This document shows, in pieces, positions 7,807 through 17,384 of a stretch of DNA of 64,000 nt. The DNA comes from Devosia sp. SD17-2 (lineage in GTDB: Bacteria; Pseudomonadota; Alphaproteobacteria; Rhizobiales; Devosiaceae): NCBI RefSeq assembly GCF_029201565.1, contig NZ_CP104002.1, forward strand, positions 62,001-126,000, given 5' to 3'. The translations under genes and the position numbers were made by a program. Position 1 is the stretch's first letter, and the number at the start of each line of letters is the position of its first letter. The notes below the pieces were generated by a model. The model was not told where the DNA came from. It saw only the letters and a program-made list of their open reading frames with translations, and searched no databases.

Positions 7807-10638
7807 ATGGCTGATAACGACGACAAGCGTTCCGACGATTCCGGCGCCAAGAAGACCCTGAGCCTCAAGGGCGGCCCGGGCCTGGGCAATCGCCCCGGCA
7901 CGTCGCGCGGTCCGTCGCGCTCGACAGTGGTGGTTGAAAAGCGCACTCGCGTAGTGCCCAAGCCGAATGCTCCGAGCGGGGCAGGCGGACGTCCGGGTAC
8001 ACCTGGCGGCCCGAGCGGCCGTCCGGGCCAGGGCCGTCCGGCCCAGAACCAGCAGCGCGCTCCGCTTGGCCTGTCGGCTGCGGAAGCCGAGGCCCGCCGT
8101 CAGGCGCTGGCCATGGCCGGCGCTCGCATGGCCGAAGACAAGGAGCGGTTTGCTGCCGACGAGGCACGCCGCATCGAAGAAGATAACCGCCGCCGGCAGA
8201 TCCGTGAGGAAGCCGCGCGTCAGGAAGAAGAACGCCGCCAGGCCGAGGAAGCCCGCCGGGCTGCCGAGAACACTGTATCTGAAGCCCCGGCAAGCGCCCC
8301 GGCTGAAGAGGCCCGTCCGGCTGCCAGCCAGACGCGTGAAGACGCCGTTCCGGCCAGCCAGCGCAATCCCGGTCCGCGCGACGTTCGCGTGGTTGCCGGC
8401 CGTCCTGGCCAGCAGAACCGCCCGCAGCGCGCCGAGCGCCCGAGCAATACACGTCCGCCCGATGGCGAACGCCCCGCTGGCGGCCGTCCCGCCAACACCC
8501 GCCCGGCCGGTTCGACCGGCACGCGGCCTGCCGGCACCGGCAACACCCGCCCCACTGGCGAGCGTCGTCCGGTTGGTGCAGGCATGGCGCCGATCGGCAA
8601 TGTGCCGCCGGCTCCACCGAGCGAGGCCGATGGCCGTCGCGTTCGTACCGGTGCACCCCAGGTGCGTCCGACCAGCGAAGCGGAACTGGAAAATGCCCGT
8701 CGCGCAAGCCGCGCCCAGCCCGAACGGCCGACACGTCGGGCCGATAACGGTGCTTCGCGCGGTCGCCTGACGGTTTCGACCGCCACCACCGAGAACGATC
8801 GCGATCGCGGTCCGTCGCTGGCGGCCATGAAGCGTCGTCGCGACAAGAAGATGGGCCGCAACCAGCAGGATGCGCCCAAGCTGAGCCGCGAAGTGATCAT
8901 TCCGGAAATCATCACGGTCGGCGAACTCGCCAACCGTATGGCCGAACGGTCCGTTACCGTGATCAAGATGCTCATGCAGCAGGGCCAGATGGTCAAGATC
9001 ACCGACGCGATCGATGCCGACACCGCCGAACTGATCGCGACCGAACTCGGTCACACGGTGAAGCGCGTTTCGGACGCGGACGTGGAAGAAGGCCTGTTCG
9101 ACATCGCTTCGGACGACAAGGCCGAGGATCTGACCGATCGTGCGCCGGTTGTGACCATCATGGGTCACGTCGACCACGGCAAGACCTCGCTGCTCGACGC
9201 GCTCCGCAATGCCAATGTCGTTTCGGGCGAAGCCGGTGGCATCACCCAGCACATCGGCGCCTACCAGGTCGAAAAGAACGGTGCCAAGATCACCTTCCTC
9301 GATACGCCGGGCCACGAAGCCTTTACGGCTATGCGTGCCCGCGGTGCCCAGGCGACCGACATCGCCATCCTCGTGGTGGCGTCGGACGACAGCGTGATGC
9401 CGCAGACGATCGAATCCATCAAGCACGCCAAGGCGGCTAATGTTCCGATCATCGTGGCCATCACCAAGATGGACAAGCCGGCCGCTGACCCGATAAAGGT
9501 TCGCACCGAGCTGCTGCAGCACGAAGTGTTTGTGGAATCCATGGGCGGTGACGTGCTGGACGTCGAACTCTCGGCCAAGACCGGTCAGGGCCTCGACAAG
9601 CTGCTCGAAACCATCCTGCTGCAGGCCGAAGTTCTCGAGCTCAAGGTTGCTCGTGACGGTCGCGCCGAAGGTCAGGTCATTGAAGCCAAGCTCGATCGCG
9701 GTCGCGGTCCGGTGGCAACGGTGCTGGTCCAGCGCGGTACGCTCAAGGTTGGCGACATCGTCGTCGCCGGTACCGAGTTTGCCCGTGTTCGCGCCCTCAT
9801 CAACGACAAGGGTGATCAGGTCAAGGAAGCCGGCCCGTCCGTGCCGGTGGAAGTCCTCGGCTTCAACGGCGTGCCGAGTGCAGGCGATCGCTTCTCGGTC
9901 GTCGAGACCGATGCGCGTGCCCGTGAAGTCACCGAATACCGTCAGCGCGCCATCCGCGAGAAGACGGCGGGTGGCGGTGCGACCAGCCTCGAGCAGATGA
10001 TGAACCAGCTCAAGATCGCCGGGATCTCGAAGTTCCCGCTGATCATCAAGGGCGACGTGCAGGGCTCGGTCGAAGCCATCGTGGCTTCGCTCAACAAGCT
10101 CTCCACCGACGAAGTGTCGGCACAGATCCTCTACTCGGGCGTTGGTGGTATCACCGAGTCCGACGTGACCCTGGCCGCGGCTTCCAATGCGATTGTCATG
10201 GGCTTCAACGTCCGTGCCAACAAGCAGGCCCAGGAACTGGCGAGCCGTGACGGCATCGAAATCCGCTACTACAACATCATTTACAACCTCATCGAGGATG
10301 TGAAGGGTGCCATGAGCGGCCTTCTGGCGCCGGAACGTCGCGAAACCTTCATCGGCTACGCTTCGATCAAGGAAGTCTTCCAGATCACCAAGGTCGGCAA
10401 GGTTGCTGGCTGTCAGGTCACCGAAGGCCTCGTCGAACGCGGTGCCGGCGTGCGCCTGCTGCGCGACAACGTCGTTATCCACGAAGGCAAGCTCAAGACG
10501 CTCAAGCGCTTCAAGGATGAGGTCAAGGAAGTTCAGGTCGGCCAGGAATGTGGTATGGCCTTCGAGAACTACGAAGACATCCGCGCTGGCGACGTCATCG
10601 AATGTTTCCGCGTGGAAACAGTGCAGCGTACGCTCTAA
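7807..10638 (+). CDS. infB: Translation initiation factor IF-2
   Basis: IF-2 is the GTPase that brings initiator tRNA to the 30S subunit and promotes subunit joining. The 943-residue protein has a long low-complexity N-terminal region (to about residue 350), rich in Arg, Pro, Gly and Ala with repeated TRPAG/RPAN-type units. The IF-2 N-terminal associated segment follows near 360-420, and then the G domain: G1 GHVDHGKT near 452, G3 DTPGHEAF near 499, G4 TKMD near 553. The C-terminal beta-barrel and C1/C2 domains close the protein. AGGAAG lies just before the ATG. A terminator after the gene ends the operon, and rbfA does not follow, unlike in many relatives. Confidence 0.98.
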   Translation: MADNDDKRSDDSGAKKTLSLKGGPGLGNRPGTSRGPSRSTVVVEKRTRVVPKPNAPSGAGGRPGTPGGPSGRPGQGRPAQNQQRAPLGLSAAEAEARRQALAMAGARMAEDKERFAADEARRIEEDNRRRQIREEAARQEEERRQAEEARRAAENTVSEAPASAPAEEARPAASQTREDAVPASQRNPGPRDVRVVAGRPGQQNRPQRAERPSNTRPPDGERPAGGRPANTRPAGSTGTRPAGTGNTRPTGERRPVGAGMAPIGNVPPAPPSEADGRRVRTGAPQVRPTSEAELENARRASRAQPERPTRRADNGASRGRLTVSTATTENDRDRGPSLAAMKRRRDKKMGRNQQDAPKLSREVIIPEIITVGELANRMAERSVTVIKMLMQQGQMVKITDAIDADTAELIATELGHTVKRVSDADVEEGLFDIASDDKAEDLTDRAPVVTIMGHVDHGKTSLLDALRNANVVSGEAGGITQHIGAYQVEKNGAKITFLDTPGHEAFTAMRARGAQATDIAILVVASDDSVMPQTIESIKHAKAANVPIIVAITKMDKPAADPIKVRTELLQHEVFVESMGGDVLDVELSAKTGQGLDKLLETILLQAEVLELKVARDGRAEGQVIEAKLDRGRGPVATVLVQRGTLKVGDIVVAGTEFARVRALINDKGDQVKEAGPSVPVEVLGFNGVPSAGDRFSVVETDARAREVTEYRQRAIREKTAGGGATSLEQMMNQLKIAGISKFPLIIKGDVQGSVEAIVASLNKLSTDEVSAQILYSGVGGITESDVTLAAASNAIVMGFNVRANKQAQELASRDGIEIRYYNIIYNLIEDVKGAMSGLLAPERRETFIGYASIKEVFQITKVGKVAGCQVTEGLVERGAGVRLLRDNVVIHEGKLKTLKRFKDEVKEVQVGQECGMAFENYEDIRAGDVIECFRVETVQRTL

Positions 10639-10666
10639 GCGGACCGCACATCACAAAATCGGAAAG

Positions 10667-10693
10667 GGGCGTGGCGCGAGCCGCGCCCTTTTT
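10667..10693 (+). terminator. Intrinsic terminator of the rimP-infB operon
   Basis: GGGCGTGGC (10667-10675) pairs with GCCGCGCCC (10680-10688), nine base pairs including one G-T, around a GCGA tetraloop, with TTTTT following. Confidence 0.9.
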
Positions 10694-10882
10694 GTTTGCA
10701 TCCACGCAGCCGCCGGGCGCCCCCAGAACGGCGCTTCTCGACAAACAAAGGGTTGGGAGCCCGGAGCCGGACACCGGGCGCTGGCGAACGCCAGGCAGGC
10801 GCAGAGGCCAAAACGGTCCTGTCGATGATCCCGACGACCGAGCACGCCCATTGCGTTTTCAGGACTGAAAATCGGCCATAGA
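10694..10882. other. Intergenic stretch, no gene recognised
   Basis: The gap between infB and the L,D-transpeptidase gene is 339 bases and holds two terminators that end the two converging units. The DNA between them has several short open frames on both strands, but none has a recognisable product, a plausible ribosome-binding site or a family-like sequence. Confidence 0.5.
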
Positions 10883-10915
10883 AAAAGGCCTGCCCCTTCC
10901 GGAAGCAGGCCTTTT
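10883..10915 (-). terminator. Bidirectional terminator, serves the L,D-transpeptidase gene
   Basis: AAAAGGCCTGC (10883-10893) and GCAGGCCTTTT (10905-10915) form an 11-bp stem with an 11-base loop. Read on the minus strand the stem is followed by a T run, so it can end the transpeptidase transcript. It could also act on plus-strand read-through from infB. Confidence 0.85.
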
Positions 10916-10977
10916 GATGCCGGTGGCGGGTGACTACGGTAAAAAAACCGACGCCGCCGGCAATTCCGGAATTTCAA

Positions 10978-11628
10978 TCAGGCGTTGATCACCGTGACGC
11001 GGGCACCGACGGGCACGCGGGCATAGAGATCGATGATGTCCTGGTTCATCAGGCGAATGCAGCCAGAGGACACATTGGTGCCGATCGTATAGGGCTCGGT
11101 GGTGCCATGGATGCGGAACAGGGTATCGGCGCCGTTGCGGTAGAGATAGAGCGCACGCGGACCGAGCGGATTGGTCGGGCCTGGCTCCATGCCGCCGGCA
11201 TAGGGGCCGTAGCGCTCTGGCTCACGGGCAATCATCGACTTGGTCGGGGTCCAGCGCGGCCAGGCAGCCTTGCGGCCGATAGTGGCATTGCCACGGAACA
11301 CCAGCGCTTCATCCTTGCCTACACCGATGCCATAGCGCAGGGCGCGACCGCCCTCCATGACGAGGTAGAGGTAATGCGCGGGGGTGTCGACCACGAGCGT
11401 ACCGGGACGCTCATCGGTGAAATAGGGCACTTCCTGGCGCCACCACTGCGGATCAACGCGGCGCAGATCCATGGCGGCGATAGGATGGGGCTCCCCCAGA
11501 ACCGGCCCATACATGCGCAGGTAATAGGGATCGATCGTGGGCTCCTGCACGACAGGCTGGCGAGTTGAGGAGCAGGCGGCCAGAGCGACGGCGGGCAGGC
11601 CTATCATGAACAGACGGCGGGAGATCAA
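10978..11628 (-). CDS. L,D-transpeptidase (YkuD domain) lipoprotein
   Basis: A periplasmic L,D-transpeptidase expected to form 3-3 peptidoglycan cross-links or attach proteins to peptidoglycan. The N-terminus MISRRLFMIGLPAVALAAC has an arginine pair, a hydrophobic core and a lipobox-like ALAAC, so the mature protein is probably lipid-anchored at Cys19. The YkuD domain starts near residue 75 (GTLVVDTPAHYLYLVMEGG) and ends with the catalytic IHGTTEP and SSGCIRL motifs (His near 167, Cys near 187). The length of 216 residues is typical of the many alphaproteobacterial paralogues. It is monocistronic. Confidence 0.92.
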   Translation of the reverse strand: MISRRLFMIGLPAVALAACSSTRQPVVQEPTIDPYYLRMYGPVLGEPHPIAAMDLRRVDPQWWRQEVPYFTDERPGTLVVDTPAHYLYLVMEGGRALRYGIGVGKDEALVFRGNATIGRKAAWPRWTPTKSMIAREPERYGPYAGGMEPGPTNPLGPRALYLYRNGADTLFRIHGTTEPYTIGTNVSSGCIRLMNQDIIDLYARVPVGARVTVINA

Positions 11629-11937
11629 GTCAGTCCTCGGGGGGTGCGTTGCGCGAATGAAGGAGTTGGTCCGTGGGTAAGATCTGCCACAGCCCTTGTC
11701 GAGTGCAGGAAAGCCTCACTCGGTTAACGAGGCGACAATGGGGCGGTTCCTCGCGCGGAATTGATGTGTGGGGGGCCGTGGCATTTTCGCAACAAAGTTG
11801 GAACCGCTGCTACACTGTTGATCCGCGGTAACCACTCTAAAGCACCCATGTGCCTCATAATTGCCGGACACTATCGTGCGCTGCTGCCGGGGAGGGTACA
11901 GCGCGACGCAAATGGCTGGGGGAGGCCAGTAACAAGC
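11629..11937. other. Intergenic region between divergent genes
   Basis: This 309-base gap separates the L,D-transpeptidase gene from the membrane-protein gene and must carry both promoters. I see no convincing additional gene, RNA or repeat. An upstream in-frame extension of the membrane-protein frame into it lacks family-like sequence and looks untranslated. Confidence 0.45.
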
Positions 11938-12498
11938 ATGGATACCGACGTCTTACTCTATGTGCGGTTGATCTCGGGAACGCTGCTGGGCCTGACACTG
12001 GGGCGACTGCTCAATGGGGTCGCAAAGTTCGTGCAGCAGCCCAAATCGCACAGGATCAACCTGCTGCATGGGCTGTGGTCTTTCTTCCTCTTTGCCTCGG
12101 TGACGCTTTTCTGGTGGGACGAGGCGCATAGTTTTGCCAAGGTCGAATGGACCTTTGCGACCTATCTCTTCCAGATCGCCTATTGCGGCAGCTTTCTGTT
12201 CCTCGCGGCCGTGCTGCTGCCTGACAATGTCGATGAGTTCGGCGACCATTTTTCCTATTTCATCGCGCGGCGCCACTGGTTCTACAGCGTGCTGATCATC
12301 AGCTTCCTGCTCGGCATCGTCGACAGCGTGGTCAAGGAGGGTTGGTCGGAGAGCATTGTTTCGCCCGAGGGGATCATCTTCGACCTCATCATGGTCTGCG
12401 TGCTGGGAGCAGGGATGGTGGTCAACAGCTACCGCGTGCACCTGACGACGGCGGTCGTGATGGTCGCCCTGACGCTGGCCTCGGCGCTCCTCGTCTAG
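11938..12498 (+). CDS. Small multi-pass membrane protein of unknown function
   Basis: A 186-residue integral membrane protein with about five hydrophobic segments: RLISGTLLGLTLG, LWSFFLFASVTLFWW, LFQIAYCGSFLFLAAVL, FYSVLIISFLLGIVDSV, and a C-terminal pair around IIFDLIMVCVLGAGMV and TTAVVMVALTLASALLV. The loop HGLWSFFLFASVTLFWWDEAH is conserved-looking, but I recognise no named family or catalytic motif. The start is the ATG with GGAGG 12 bases upstream. It has no operon partner and converges on pnp, sharing a bidirectional hairpin with it. Confidence 0.7.
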   Translation: MDTDVLLYVRLISGTLLGLTLGRLLNGVAKFVQQPKSHRINLLHGLWSFFLFASVTLFWWDEAHSFAKVEWTFATYLFQIAYCGSFLFLAAVLLPDNVDEFGDHFSYFIARRHWFYSVLIISFLLGIVDSVVKEGWSESIVSPEGIIFDLIMVCVLGAGMVVNSYRVHLTTAVVMVALTLASALLV

Positions 12499-12522
12499 GC
12501 GGGCGGGATCGCAGCCAAAGAA

Positions 12523-12546
12523 AAGGCCCGGATTTCTCCGGGCCTT
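12523..12546 (-). terminator. Bidirectional terminator between membrane protein and pnp
   Basis: AAGGCCCGG (12523-12531) and CCGGGCCTT (12538-12546) form a nine-pair stem. On the minus strand it is followed by TTTTCTTT, a good terminator for pnp. On the plus strand the T run is short. Confidence 0.85.
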
Positions 12547-12572
12547 CTGCATTTCTGTTGGATGAAGGCGCC

Positions 12573-14708
12573 TTATTCGGCGGCTTCGTCCTTGGTGATT
12601 TCCTTGCCGGTTGCCTGGTCGACAACCTTCATGGAGAGGCGGACCTTGCCGCGCTCGTCAAAGCCGAGCAGCTTGACCCAGACCTTGTCGCCTTCCTTAA
12701 CCACGTCGGTGGTCTTGGCAACGCGGGCTTCGGCCAGCTGGGAGATGTGCACGAGGCCATCCTTGGCGCCGAAGAAGTTCACGAAGGCGCCGAAATCGGC
12801 GGTCTTGACGACGGTGCCCTGGTAGATGGCGCCCACTTCGGCTTCGTCGGTGATGGAGCGGATCCACTTGATGGCGGCGTCGATCTGCGAACCATCGGAG
12901 GACGAGACCTTCACGGTGCCGTCGTCTTCGATGTTGATCTTGGCGCCGGTCTTTTCGACGATCTCGCGGATGACCTTGCCACCGGTGCCGATCACTTCAC
13001 GGATCTTGTCGGTCGGGATCTTCAGCGTTTCGATGCGGGGAGCGAACTCGCCCACTTCGCCACGCGAGGCCGACAGGGCCTTGCTCATTTCACCCAGGAT
13101 ATGGATGCGGCCGTCCTTGGCCTGAGCCAGGGCGATCTTCATGATCTCTTCGGTGATGCCGGCGATCTTGATGTCCATCTGGAGCGAGGTGATGCCCTCG
13201 TCCGTACCGGCCACCTTGAAGTCCATGTCGCCGAGGTGATCTTCGTCACCCAGGATGTCGGACAGCACGGCGAACTTTTCGCCTTCGAGGATCAGGCCCA
13301 TGGCGATACCGGCAACCGGGCGCTTCATCGGCACGCCGGCATCCATCAGCGCCAGAGAGGTACCGCAAACAGTCGCCATGGAGGACGAGCCGTTGGATTC
13401 GGTGATCTCGGACACGATACGGATCGTGTAGGGGAATTCTTCGACCGACGGACGGATCGGGTTGATGGCGCGCCATGCAAGCTTGCCGTGTCCGATTTCG
13501 CGACGACCGGGCGACCCCATGCGACCAGCTTCACCCACGGAGTACGGAGGGAAGTTGTAGTGCAGCAGGAAGTTTTCCTTGCGGGTGCCTTCGAGGCTGT
13601 CGACGAACTGCTCGTCTTCGCCGGTGCCCAGCGTGGCAACGACCAGCGCCTGGGTTTCGCCACGGGTAAAGATGGCCGAACCATGGGTGCGCGGCAGGAC
13701 GCCGACTTCCGAGACGATCGGACGCACGGTCTTGGTGTCACGGCCGTCGATACGGCTGCCGGTGTCGAGAATGTTCCAGCGGACGATCTTGGCCTGGAGG
13801 TTATGCACCACCTCGCCGAGAGCTTCCTTGGTGATTTCGCCAGCTTCGATCTTGGCAGCGAAAGCGGCCTTGACCTTGGTGTTGGCGGCATCGACCGCAG
13901 CGTAGCGCTGGGCCTTTTCGGTGATCTGGTAAGCAGCACGCAGATCAGCTTCGGCAATGGCCAGAACTTCGGTTTCGAGAGCCGAGAAGTCGGGCGGAGT
14001 GAACTCGCGCGGTTCCTTGGCAGCCAGCTCGGCCAGTTTGATGATGGCCTGGATGACCTTGGCGCTTTCGGCATGGCCGAACATCACGGCGCCGAGCATG
14101 ACTTCTTCGGAAAGCTCCTGAGCTTCCGATTCCACCATCAGGACGGCGTCCTGGGTGCCGGCCATGACGAGGTCGAGCTTGCTGTCAGCGCGACGGTCGA
14201 CGGGCAGGTTCAGCACATATTCGCCGTTGACGTAGCCAACGCGGGCAGCGCCGATCGGGCCCATGAAGGGAACACCCGAGATGGTCAGTGCAGCGGAAGC
14301 TGCGACCATGGACAGCACGTCCGGGTTGTTTTCCATGTCATGCTGCAGAACGGTGATGACCACCTGGGTCTCGTTCTTGTAGCCATCGGGGAAGAGCGGA
14401 CGGATCGGACGATCGATCAGGCGCGACACCAGGGTCTCGTTCTCGGACGGACGGCCTTCGCGCTTGAAATAGCCACCCGGGATCTTGCCGGCGGCGAAGT
14501 ATTTTTCCTGGTAGTTGACGGTCAGGGGGAAGAAGTCCTGGCCCGGCTTGGCGGTCTTTGCCGAAACGACGGTGGCCAGAACCACGGTCTCGCCCAGGGT
14601 GGCGAGCACGGCGCCATCAGCCTGACGGGCAATCTTGCCGGTCTCGAGGGTCAGCGGCTGGCCGCCCCAGTTGAGCTCAACCTTGTGATGATCGAAATTG
14701 ATCGTCAT
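12573..14708 (-). CDS. pnp: Polyribonucleotide nucleotidyltransferase (PNPase)
   Basis: PNPase degrades RNA 3'-5' by phosphorolysis and is a degradosome component. The 711-residue protein has the first RNase PH domain (about 12-140, starting [26 protein letters not shown] without the long run here), an alpha-helical linker, the second, catalytic RNase PH domain (about 325-460, [35 protein letters not shown]), a KH domain (about 555-615, [17 protein letters not shown]) and a C-terminal S1 domain (about 620-690, [19 protein letters not shown]). I start at the ATG giving MTINFDHHK with GGAAAG upstream. rpsO lies upstream on the same strand, the classic order, but 320 bases and a terminator separate them. 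Confidence 0.97.
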   Translation of the reverse strand: MTINFDHHKVELNWGGQPLTLETGKIARQADGAVLATLGETVVLATVVSAKTAKPGQDFFPLTVNYQEKYFAAGKIPGGYFKREGRPSENETLVSRLIDRPIRPLFPDGYKNETQVVITVLQHDMENNPDVLSMVAASAALTISGVPFMGPIGAARVGYVNGEYVLNLPVDRRADSKLDLVMAGTQDAVLMVESEAQELSEEVMLGAVMFGHAESAKVIQAIIKLAELAAKEPREFTPPDFSALETEVLAIAEADLRAAYQITEKAQRYAAVDAANTKVKAAFAAKIEAGEITKEALGEVVHNLQAKIVRWNILDTGSRIDGRDTKTVRPIVSEVGVLPRTHGSAIFTRGETQALVVATLGTGEDEQFVDSLEGTRKENFLLHYNFPPYSVGEAGRMGSPGRREIGHGKLAWRAINPIRPSVEEFPYTIRIVSEITESNGSSSMATVCGTSLALMDAGVPMKRPVAGIAMGLILEGEKFAVLSDILGDEDHLGDMDFKVAGTDEGITSLQMDIKIAGITEEIMKIALAQAKDGRIHILGEMSKALSASRGEVGEFAPRIETLKIPTDKIREVIGTGGKVIREIVEKTGAKINIEDDGTVKVSSSDGSQIDAAIKWIRSITDEAEVGAIYQGTVVKTADFGAFVNFFGAKDGLVHISQLAEARVAKTTDVVKEGDKVWVKLLGFDERGKVRLSMKVVDQATGKEITKDEAAE

Positions 14709-14976
14709 GGAACTTTGTCTTTCCATTCTGCCGGCGGAGCGGGAACGCGGGGACGGCCAATCCCTACGAACTCTGCCGGTGTGCCCGCACCAAGCGTCGC
14801 ACCCCATGTGCGCGCCGGCTCAAAATCAGGCACGGTTTCCAGTTTGGCGGGACAGAACATGGACAAGACAATGAGCGCCTCCGCAGCGGAAGGGGCTGAT
14901 AATCCTGCCATGCTCCGGCACCGCCGGCCATGGCGACCTGCGGCAGATGGGCGCCAGAGGTCGGATATGATGCCCA
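14709..14976. other. rpsO-pnp intergenic leader, no gene seen
   Basis: The 320 bases between pnp and rpsO contain the rpsO terminator and otherwise about 270 bases of pnp leader. No open frame here has a recognisable product. In other bacteria the pnp leader is an RNase III/PNPase autoregulation site, so this long leader could be regulatory, but I could not identify a specific stem by eye. Confidence 0.4.
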
Positions 14977-15016
14977 AAAGGGCGCCGGCGCGGAAACCTT
15001 GGGGTTCCCGCGCCGG
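14977..15016 (-). terminator. Intrinsic terminator of rpsO
   Basis: Positions 14985-14998 pair with 15003-15016 around a TTGG loop, 13 pairs with one mismatch. On the minus strand this is followed shortly by a short T run (14977-14980). It should separate most rpsO transcripts from pnp. Confidence 0.8.
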
Positions 15017-15028
15017 AATTTATTGCGC

Positions 15029-15298
15029 TTAGCGGCGCAGGCCGAGCTTTTCGATCAGCGTCTTGTAGCGGTTCTCGTCGATCTTCTTGACATAGTCGAG
15101 AAGGCTACGACGGGTCGAAACCAGCTTGAGCAGACCACGACGAGAATGGTTATCCTTGTTGTGGCCCTTGAAGTGCTCGGTCAGGTTTGCGATGCGCTCG
15201 GACAGGATCGCGACTTGGACTTCCGGCGAGCCGGTGTCGTTTGGAGTGGTCGCGTATTCCTTGATGAGTTCGCTCTTTCGTTCAGCGGTAATCGACAT
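15029..15298 (-). CDS. rpsO: 30S ribosomal protein S15
   Basis: S15 binds 16S rRNA early in 30S assembly. The 89-residue length and the signatures [34 protein letters not shown] and the C-terminal [12 protein letters not shown] are standard. AAGGGA precedes the ATG. It is the upstream neighbour of pnp, as in most bacteria. In many Rhizobiales truB directly precedes rpsO, but here truB is some 37 kb away. Confidence 0.98.
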   Translation of the reverse strand: MSITAERKSELIKEYATTPNDTGSPEVQVAILSERIANLTEHFKGHNKDNHSRRGLLKLVSTRRSLLDYVKKIDENRYKTLIEKLGLRR

Positions 15299-15438
15299 CG
15301 TATGATCCCTTTACTGTGAGGATTTGGAAGATGCCCCGGCCGGGATGTCGTCCAGGCGGGGCCGGTTACGCCGGGCACGAGGCCACAGCTGGCGTTCTCA
15401 TAGTGGAAAGCGGCGCAAAATGCCAGAATATTCGCCGT

Positions 15439-17160
15439 TCAGAGGTCGCGCTCGTCCGGCCTTGTGGCGGAAAAAGACGGATCCAGGGCCGAAAGCGGAA
15501 TCTGGAATGACCATTCAACGCCATTGGGATGTTCAATGTGCTCGACGACGGCTCCCAGTGCCCCGCCGACCATGGTGCGCAGGACCGTGGTGCCAAACCC
15601 CTTGTGCTCGCTGGAGACAAGGGGACGTGACAGCGTTTCGCGCCAGGTGAGGCGCAGCGACGCGCCCTGACGCTCGAATTTGATGCCGAGCTCGCCGTCG
15701 TCGTCGGCAAGGGCACCGAAGCGCATGGCGTTGACGGCCATTTCATGAAGCGCCATGCCCAGGATTTGCGCGCCTTGGGGATTTATACGGATATCGTCGC
15801 CGGTGATGGACACTCGCCGGTCGTCGGGCGGCCGGAAGGGGGCGAGCTGTAGAGCGACGAGTTCGCTGAGCGAGACGCCGGCGCGGCCATGGGCAAGCAG
15901 GAGATCGGTCGAGCGTGCCAGACCCAGGATGCGCCGCTCGAAGGCGGCGACATAGTCGGCGATGTCGGTGGCGCCGCGGGCGGTCTGCTTGGCCATGGCG
16001 GAGATGACCGCCATCTGGTTCTTGGAGCGATGCGCCAGCTCGCGCATGAGGAAATGCACATCGCGCTCGGCGGCCTGGCGCTGGCGGGAGGCCAGACTGA
16101 GTGCGCCGGAGACCTCATCGATTTCAGTGACGGGGTAGAAGCGCTCATAGACCACCTCTCCACGCCCAAGGCGCTGGGCGTCGCGCCGCAGGCCACTGAC
16201 CGACTGGCCCAGCTTCTGGGCGATGACGACGGCAATGGCCGAGGCGGCAATGGCGATAATGGCACCCCATGCGGCCAGCTGTACGAGGGATTCCCCCAGA
16301 GGCTGGCGCACGGTGGACGCCGAGGCCCAGGCGACAATACGCCATCCGGTGAGGCCGGAGCGCCATTCGGAGGTGATCACGGTCTCGTTGTTCAGCTGCT
16401 CTTCGACCCAGCTTTCCTGCGGGCTGGCGCCGCGGCGGATCGGCAGAACATCGCCAATGCCAAGGCCCGTGTCGGGCGTCGCCGAAATGACGCCATTGCT
16501 GCCGTCGACCAAGGCTGCATGCCAGCCTTGTGGCAATTCCCGCGACTGCAGGACCGGAACAAGATCGCGGGCATTTTGCGTCAGGGAAAGGAGTTTTATG
16601 GCGCCGGCATCGACCGGCAGCCAGACATTGAAGACCCAGGTCTGGGCGATATTGCCAAAGAACAGATCGGACACTGTCGCCATGCGCCTGTCGAAGGCGC
16701 GGCGAGCTGTCGCTGCATTGGCGGTAATGGAGAGGGGCTCGCCGAAGGAGACGCGTGTATTGAGGATTTGCTGCATCTGGTCGTCGACAGCGAGGAGATA
16801 TGATCCCGAGCCGGCCAGTGCGATCAGCGAGCGCTGGTGAAAGCGGGCGTAATCGCCATCGAGCAGGGCCTGATCGGATGAGAGGACCCGCAAGGTGGTG
16901 ATCATGCCCGAGATTTCGCGCTCCACCGCCTGACCCATTGCCTGGACGGTTGCCGAAGTCAACGCCTGTACAACCGACTCCTGGGCGTCATTGGTGCGCT
17001 TGATGAGAACCAGCGTCACGACGAGGGCGGGGATGATGATGACGAGGACGAGGGCGACGAGATAAAGCGCCACGGGGCGGGCGCGACGGTTGATCCGGCG
17101 GGAAGTCGTGAGCTCATCACGAACAGCGGGAGTTTCACCCTTTGCCTGGATCTCGCTCAT
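15439..17160 (-). CDS. HWE-family sensor histidine kinase, membrane-bound
   Basis: A sensor kinase of about 573 residues. An N-terminal membrane helix (VALYLVALVLVIIIPALVV) is followed by a periplasmic sensor region of about 220 residues (Cache-like in layout), a second helix (LAAWGAIIAIAASAIAVVIA), a HAMP-like linker, and a cytoplasmic kinase. The phosphoacceptor box is RELAHRSKNQMAVI, and the ATPase part shows HEMAVNAMRFGAL and the TWRE tryptophan-x-glutamate, the marks of the HWE family. No response regulator is adjacent, so it is an orphan kinase. HWE kinases often feed PhyR/general-stress signalling, which is inference here. The start is uncertain: ATG 17160 is used, with ATG 17181 and GTG 17187 also in frame and no clear ribosome-binding site. 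Confidence 0.88.
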   Translation of the reverse strand: MSEIQAKGETPAVRDELTTSRRINRRARPVALYLVALVLVIIIPALVVTLVLIKRTNDAQESVVQALTSATVQAMGQAVEREISGMITTLRVLSSDQALLDGDYARFHQRSLIALAGSGSYLLAVDDQMQQILNTRVSFGEPLSITANAATARRAFDRRMATVSDLFFGNIAQTWVFNVWLPVDAGAIKLLSLTQNARDLVPVLQSRELPQGWHAALVDGSNGVISATPDTGLGIGDVLPIRRGASPQESWVEEQLNNETVITSEWRSGLTGWRIVAWASASTVRQPLGESLVQLAAWGAIIAIAASAIAVVIAQKLGQSVSGLRRDAQRLGRGEVVYERFYPVTEIDEVSGALSLASRQRQAAERDVHFLMRELAHRSKNQMAVISAMAKQTARGATDIADYVAAFERRILGLARSTDLLLAHGRAGVSLSELVALQLAPFRPPDDRRVSITGDDIRINPQGAQILGMALHEMAVNAMRFGALADDDGELGIKFERQGASLRLTWRETLSRPLVSSEHKGFGTTVLRTMVGGALGAVVEHIEHPNGVEWSFQIPLSALDPSFSATRPDERDL

Positions 17161-17384
17161 GTCAGGAGATATCCATGACATTGACACAGTCGGCTCGTGG
17201 CCGTGGTTCGGTTACGAGCATGGTCTATCCCTGTGCCTCTTCACCTAAAATAGCAGAGAATGTCAGCCAAGCCCCTGCCGGCGATCCCTGTGCTGCGAAC
17301 GAGTCGCAGAGCATATACAACACGCAAAGACGCACGGGGTTGCAAGGCATGGAAACCGAGGCGCGGCTCTGGTAAACACCCCCC

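Noticed and set aside
7783..10482. An 899-residue minus-strand open frame opposite infB
   Set aside because: The infB codons are unmistakable on the plus strand; high GC at third positions removes stops on the other strand. The same holds for the long antisense frames opposite pnp and nusA.
10651..10977. A 108-residue frame after infB
   Set aside because: It covers two terminators, lacks a ribosome-binding site and shows no protein-like pattern.
14705..14977. A 90-residue minus-strand frame in the pnp leader
   Set aside because: No family match and no clear ribosome-binding site; more likely untranslated leader. It would be worth revisiting if ribosome profiling showed signal.
12342..15032. 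An 896-residue plus-strand open frame opposite pnp
   Set aside because: It is antisense to pnp and runs through two terminators; no recognisable domain.
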